Positions 61,764-64,000 of a DNA stretch of 64,000 nt are shown here, piece by piece (the first letter of the stretch is position 1; each line of letters begins with the position of its first letter). This DNA comes from CAYVBW01 sp964588685 (GTDB taxonomy: Bacteria > Patescibacteriota > Microgenomatia > UBA1400 > PJMF01): contig CAZPQG010000003.1 in the NCBI GenBank assembly GCA_964588685.1, forward strand, positions 1-64,000. Reading direction: 5' to 3'. The notes beneath the pieces were generated by a model. It saw only the letters and a list, made by a program, of their open reading frames with translations. It was not told the origin of the DNA and did no database searches. A program made the translations under genes and the position numbers.

Positions 61764-62957
61764 ATGATCACTGCTCAGGTCACCGCCGACATTACCTATC
61801 TTGGAGTTGATGACAAGCAAACTGAATTATTTGAGGCTCTATGGCCTATCCCCCAAGGCATTAGTTATAACAGTTATTTGATTATTGATGAAAAAACTGC
61901 TTTGATTGATACTGTTGCGCAAAAATTTAATCAAGATTTTATTCAAACTTTACAAAATATTCTAGGCGGACGCAAGCTTGACTATTTGATCCTTAATCAT
62001 ATGGAACCTGACCATTCAGGAACTCTCACAAAGATCAAAAAATTATATCCTGAGGCAATAATAGTTGGAAACCATAAAACCGCTGCTTTTGCTCATGGTT
62101 TTTATCAAATTTCTAAAAATCAAATCAACCAAATAGAAACTGGAGATAAAATTTCTTTAGGTGATCATAAACTTATTTTCGAACGAACAACTATGGTTCA
62201 CTGGCCTGAAAGCATGGTTGTTTTTGAAAAAAATAGCGGCACTCTTTTTAGCAGCGATATTTTTGGGGGATTTAAAACTGTAAACGGCCGGCCGCTGGCA
62301 GCTCAACACCCAAATTTATCAGAGTATATTAATCAAGCGCGCCAATATTTTGCTGCGGTTTTAGGGGCTCACACTCGGCCCACCGCTAAAGCTTTAGACC
62401 AGCTTAAATCGTTTCCCATTAAAACCATTGCTCCAGCCCATGGTTTAGTATGGCAAAACAAGAAAGACCAAATTTTTAACCTCTATAAACAATGGAGTCA
62501 ATTTGAATCAGAACCGGGCATTGTAATTGTCTATGGTTCGATGTATGGCTTTACCAAAAAAACTGCCCTTCTAATTTGCCAACAGTTAAAAAAGGAGCAG
62601 GTGGAAGTTAAACTGTTAAATGCTGCTCACACATCTATAGCTGAATTATTAAACTATATCTGGCAGTATCAAGGTCTGGTTATTGCCAGCTGCACGCACA
62701 ACAATCACTTATTCCCACCTATTAAAAACTTATTAGATGCCTTAGAAACAAGAAGGGTTAAAAGTAAATTTTTGGCTGTGATTGGCTCTTATAGTTGGAC
62801 TGGAGGAGCTTTGAGGTATCTTAAAAAATTTGCCCAAAATTCTAAATTAGAAATAATTGAGCCACAGTTTAAAATTCAATATCAATTAGATGAACAGACC
62901 AGACAACAAGCTTTAGCTTTAAGTGAAAATCTGATTAAGCGAGTAAAAGATCAATAA
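61764..62957 (+). CDS. FprA-type flavodiiron protein
   Basis: 397 aa from ATG 61764 (a TTG at 61752 adds four residues). Metallo-beta-lactamase-like diiron domain with the ligands HMEPDHSG (HxExDH), His in TTMVHWPES, Asp in LFSSDIFGG and His in IAPAHGLVW, all present. A C-terminal flavodoxin domain starts at IVIVYGSMYGFTKKTALLI with the FMN-binding loop. Such proteins reduce O2 to water or NO to N2O in anaerobes. The final block LAVIGSYSWTGGALRYL is family-typical. Rubredoxin, the usual donor, is not in the window. Confidence 0.95.
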   Translation: MITAQVTADITYLGVDDKQTELFEALWPIPQGISYNSYLIIDEKTALIDTVAQKFNQDFIQTLQNILGGRKLDYLILNHMEPDHSGTLTKIKKLYPEAIIVGNHKTAAFAHGFYQISKNQINQIETGDKISLGDHKLIFERTTMVHWPESMVVFEKNSGTLFSSDIFGGFKTVNGRPLAAQHPNLSEYINQARQYFAAVLGAHTRPTAKALDQLKSFPIKTIAPAHGLVWQNKKDQIFNLYKQWSQFESEPGIVIVYGSMYGFTKKTALLICQQLKKEQVEVKLLNAAHTSIAELLNYIWQYQGLVIASCTHNNHLFPPIKNLLDALETRRVKSKFLAVIGSYSWTGGALRYLKKFAQNSKLEIIEPQFKIQYQLDEQTRQQALALSENLIKRVKDQ

Positions 62958-62997
62958 TAACATCAATTATTGACAATTAATTTAATCAAGCAAAAAT

Positions 62998-63894
62998 ATG
63001 TCAAAAATCAGCCTAGTCAAACACACGCAATCTTACCAAGGCACCCTCACAGTTTTGCAGCCATTAAAAGATAAAGTAAAGCAACAAATTCAAAACCTAG
63101 ACCGGATTGTTGTGAAGATTAATTTTGTAACCACTCACAAAGAACTTGCTACAACTCCGGTTGAGTCTGTTAAAGCCTTGATTGATTTTGTCAAACCTTT
63201 TTATAAGGGAGAAATTATCATTGCTGAAGAAGCCACGATCGGCAATACTAAGCAAGGATTTAAACAACATGGCTTTACACAGATAGCAAATCAAGAAAAA
63301 CAGGTTAAATTGTTCTATTCAGCTCAAGATGAAGCGCAGACTGTTACTATTGATTATGCTGACGGCTCTATACAGCTGCCTTTAGCTAATATTTATACCC
63401 AAGCTCCCTATGTAATTTCTATTTGTCGAGCTAAAACCCATGACGCAGTGGTGGTAACTTTATCAATTAAAAATTTATTAGTTGGCGCTATTCAAGGCGG
63501 CTTTTCCACCCGCAGCAAAATTCATCAAAGTTGGCATATTAATTGGATTTTGCAAAAATTAACCCATCACATTTACCCTGACTTAAGCATTATTGACGGC
63601 ACTATTGGCATGGAGGGGGATGGACCCAGCAGCGGCACGCCGATTAAAGCCAACTGGTTATTAGCATCGCTTGACCCCCTGGCTGCAGATTCTGTTGCGG
63701 CCTATCTAATGGGATTTGATATTAGCGATATTGGTTATTTAACCTTAATGAAGCAAGCTAAGTTAGGTAAGCTTTATCCTAAAGATAAAGCTGAAATTAA
63801 GATCAAGGGACCGGCCTTAAATACTTTGCAAACTAACTTTAAGCCGCATCGCACTTTTAAGCACCAAAAACAATGGCGTCAAGCTCAAAAATAA
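62998..63894 (+). CDS. DUF362 domain protein
   Basis: 298 aa. The N-terminal blocks VVKINFVTTHKELATTPVESVKALI and IIIAEEATIGNTKQGFKQHGF fit DUF362 as I know it, as do ICRAKTHDAVVVTLSIKNLLVGAIQG and IDGTIGMEGDGPSSGTP. The family is widespread in anaerobes, is often associated with Fe-S clusters, and is of unknown function; this copy has no ferredoxin-type Cys clusters. It starts 40 nt after the flavodiiron gene in the same direction and may be co-transcribed with it. Confidence 0.85.
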   Translation: MSKISLVKHTQSYQGTLTVLQPLKDKVKQQIQNLDRIVVKINFVTTHKELATTPVESVKALIDFVKPFYKGEIIIAEEATIGNTKQGFKQHGFTQIANQEKQVKLFYSAQDEAQTVTIDYADGSIQLPLANIYTQAPYVISICRAKTHDAVVVTLSIKNLLVGAIQGGFSTRSKIHQSWHINWILQKLTHHIYPDLSIIDGTIGMEGDGPSSGTPIKANWLLASLDPLAADSVAAYLMGFDISDIGYLTLMKQAKLGKLYPKDKAEIKIKGPALNTLQTNFKPHRTFKHQKQWRQAQK

Positions 63895-64000
63895 AAAAAA
63901 GTTCAGTGGTAAAATATAGATTAACTCTATCTTTAGTTCACAGCCATAACTTAAATAGATAAACAGAAATGATAATAGTCACAACTATGACGCACTGCCA

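Noticed and set aside
63895..64000. Open frame starting at ATG 63969 running off the window end
   Set aside because: Only ten codons are visible, without Shine-Dalgarno or recognisable sequence; a gene may start here but nothing supports it.

Overview
The window looks like a piece of a metagenome-assembled genome from a small, AT-rich, fermentative bacterium, most likely of the Candidate Phyla Radiation (Patescibacteria). The reasons are low GC, densely packed genes, mostly Shine-Dalgarno-less starts with several TTG starts, many short membrane or secreted proteins without recognisable family, ADP-forming acetyl-CoA synthetase as an ATP source, and a 100-N scaffold gap. Phylum assignment is inference; TGA is a stop here (for example at 16430 and 24010), so the TGA=Gly lineages are excluded.

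Layout. 1-1.6 kb: a divergent 5S-rRNA-like sequence, a small secreted protein and an excalibur-domain membrane protein. 1.7-13.4 kb (minus): SDR reductase, an orphan protein, rdgB, ybaB, dnaX, ybeY, two orphan proteins, gltX, an orphan membrane protein, a D,D-carboxypeptidase and an aspartyl-tRNA synthetase that lacks the bacterial GAD insertion and carries a C-terminal YbaK-like editing domain. 13.4-14.6 kb: about 1.2 kb without ordinary genes, holding a long hairpin, a TTGACA-promoter/terminator unit (small RNA or micro-ORF) and two small ORFs. 14.7-25.9 kb (plus): alpha/beta hydrolase, metG, tatD, then an envelope-polysaccharide cluster (GT2, GT39-like, WecA/MraY-like, UbiA-like polyprenyl transferase, galU). 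25.9-33.2 kb (mostly minus): trxB, trxA, dnaG, MazG-like, a fused CoaD-CoaE enzyme and ADP-forming acetyl-CoA synthetase. 33.3 kb: scaffold gap flanked by identical 55-mers. 33.5-38.5 kb: HtrA-like protease with Cys-rich repeats, second galU, acyltransferase, a 147-bp tandem repeat abutting tRNA-Ser(CGA), tRNA-Arg(GCG) and dgkA. 38.8-42.1 kb: UvrD-like helicase plus EndoQ-like nuclease. 42.3-45.2 kb (plus): eno and gpmI. 45.2-50.8 kb (minus): EpmA-like ligase overlapping a radical SAM protein, HAD phosphatase, rarA, a PH-domain membrane protein and rluB. 51.1-57.5 kb: superoxide dismutase, a PD-(D/E)XK nuclease, the three AmmeMemoRadiSam genes and a subtilisin-like protease. 57.8-63.9 kb: class II aldolase-like protein, nitroreductase, guaA, flavodiiron protein and a DUF362 protein.

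Themes. Central metabolism (eno, gpmI, aldolase-like, ADP-forming acetyl-CoA synthetase) fits sugar fermentation to acetate. Superoxide dismutase, flavodiiron protein, thioredoxin/thioredoxin reductase and nitroreductase suggest an anaerobe or microaerobe that meets oxygen. The points most worth a second look are the bifunctional CoaD-CoaE, the AspRS-YbaK fusion, the EpmA-like/radical SAM pair, the AmmeMemoRadiSam set, and the tRNA-associated structured repeats. No CRISPR array, transposase or phage gene was seen.
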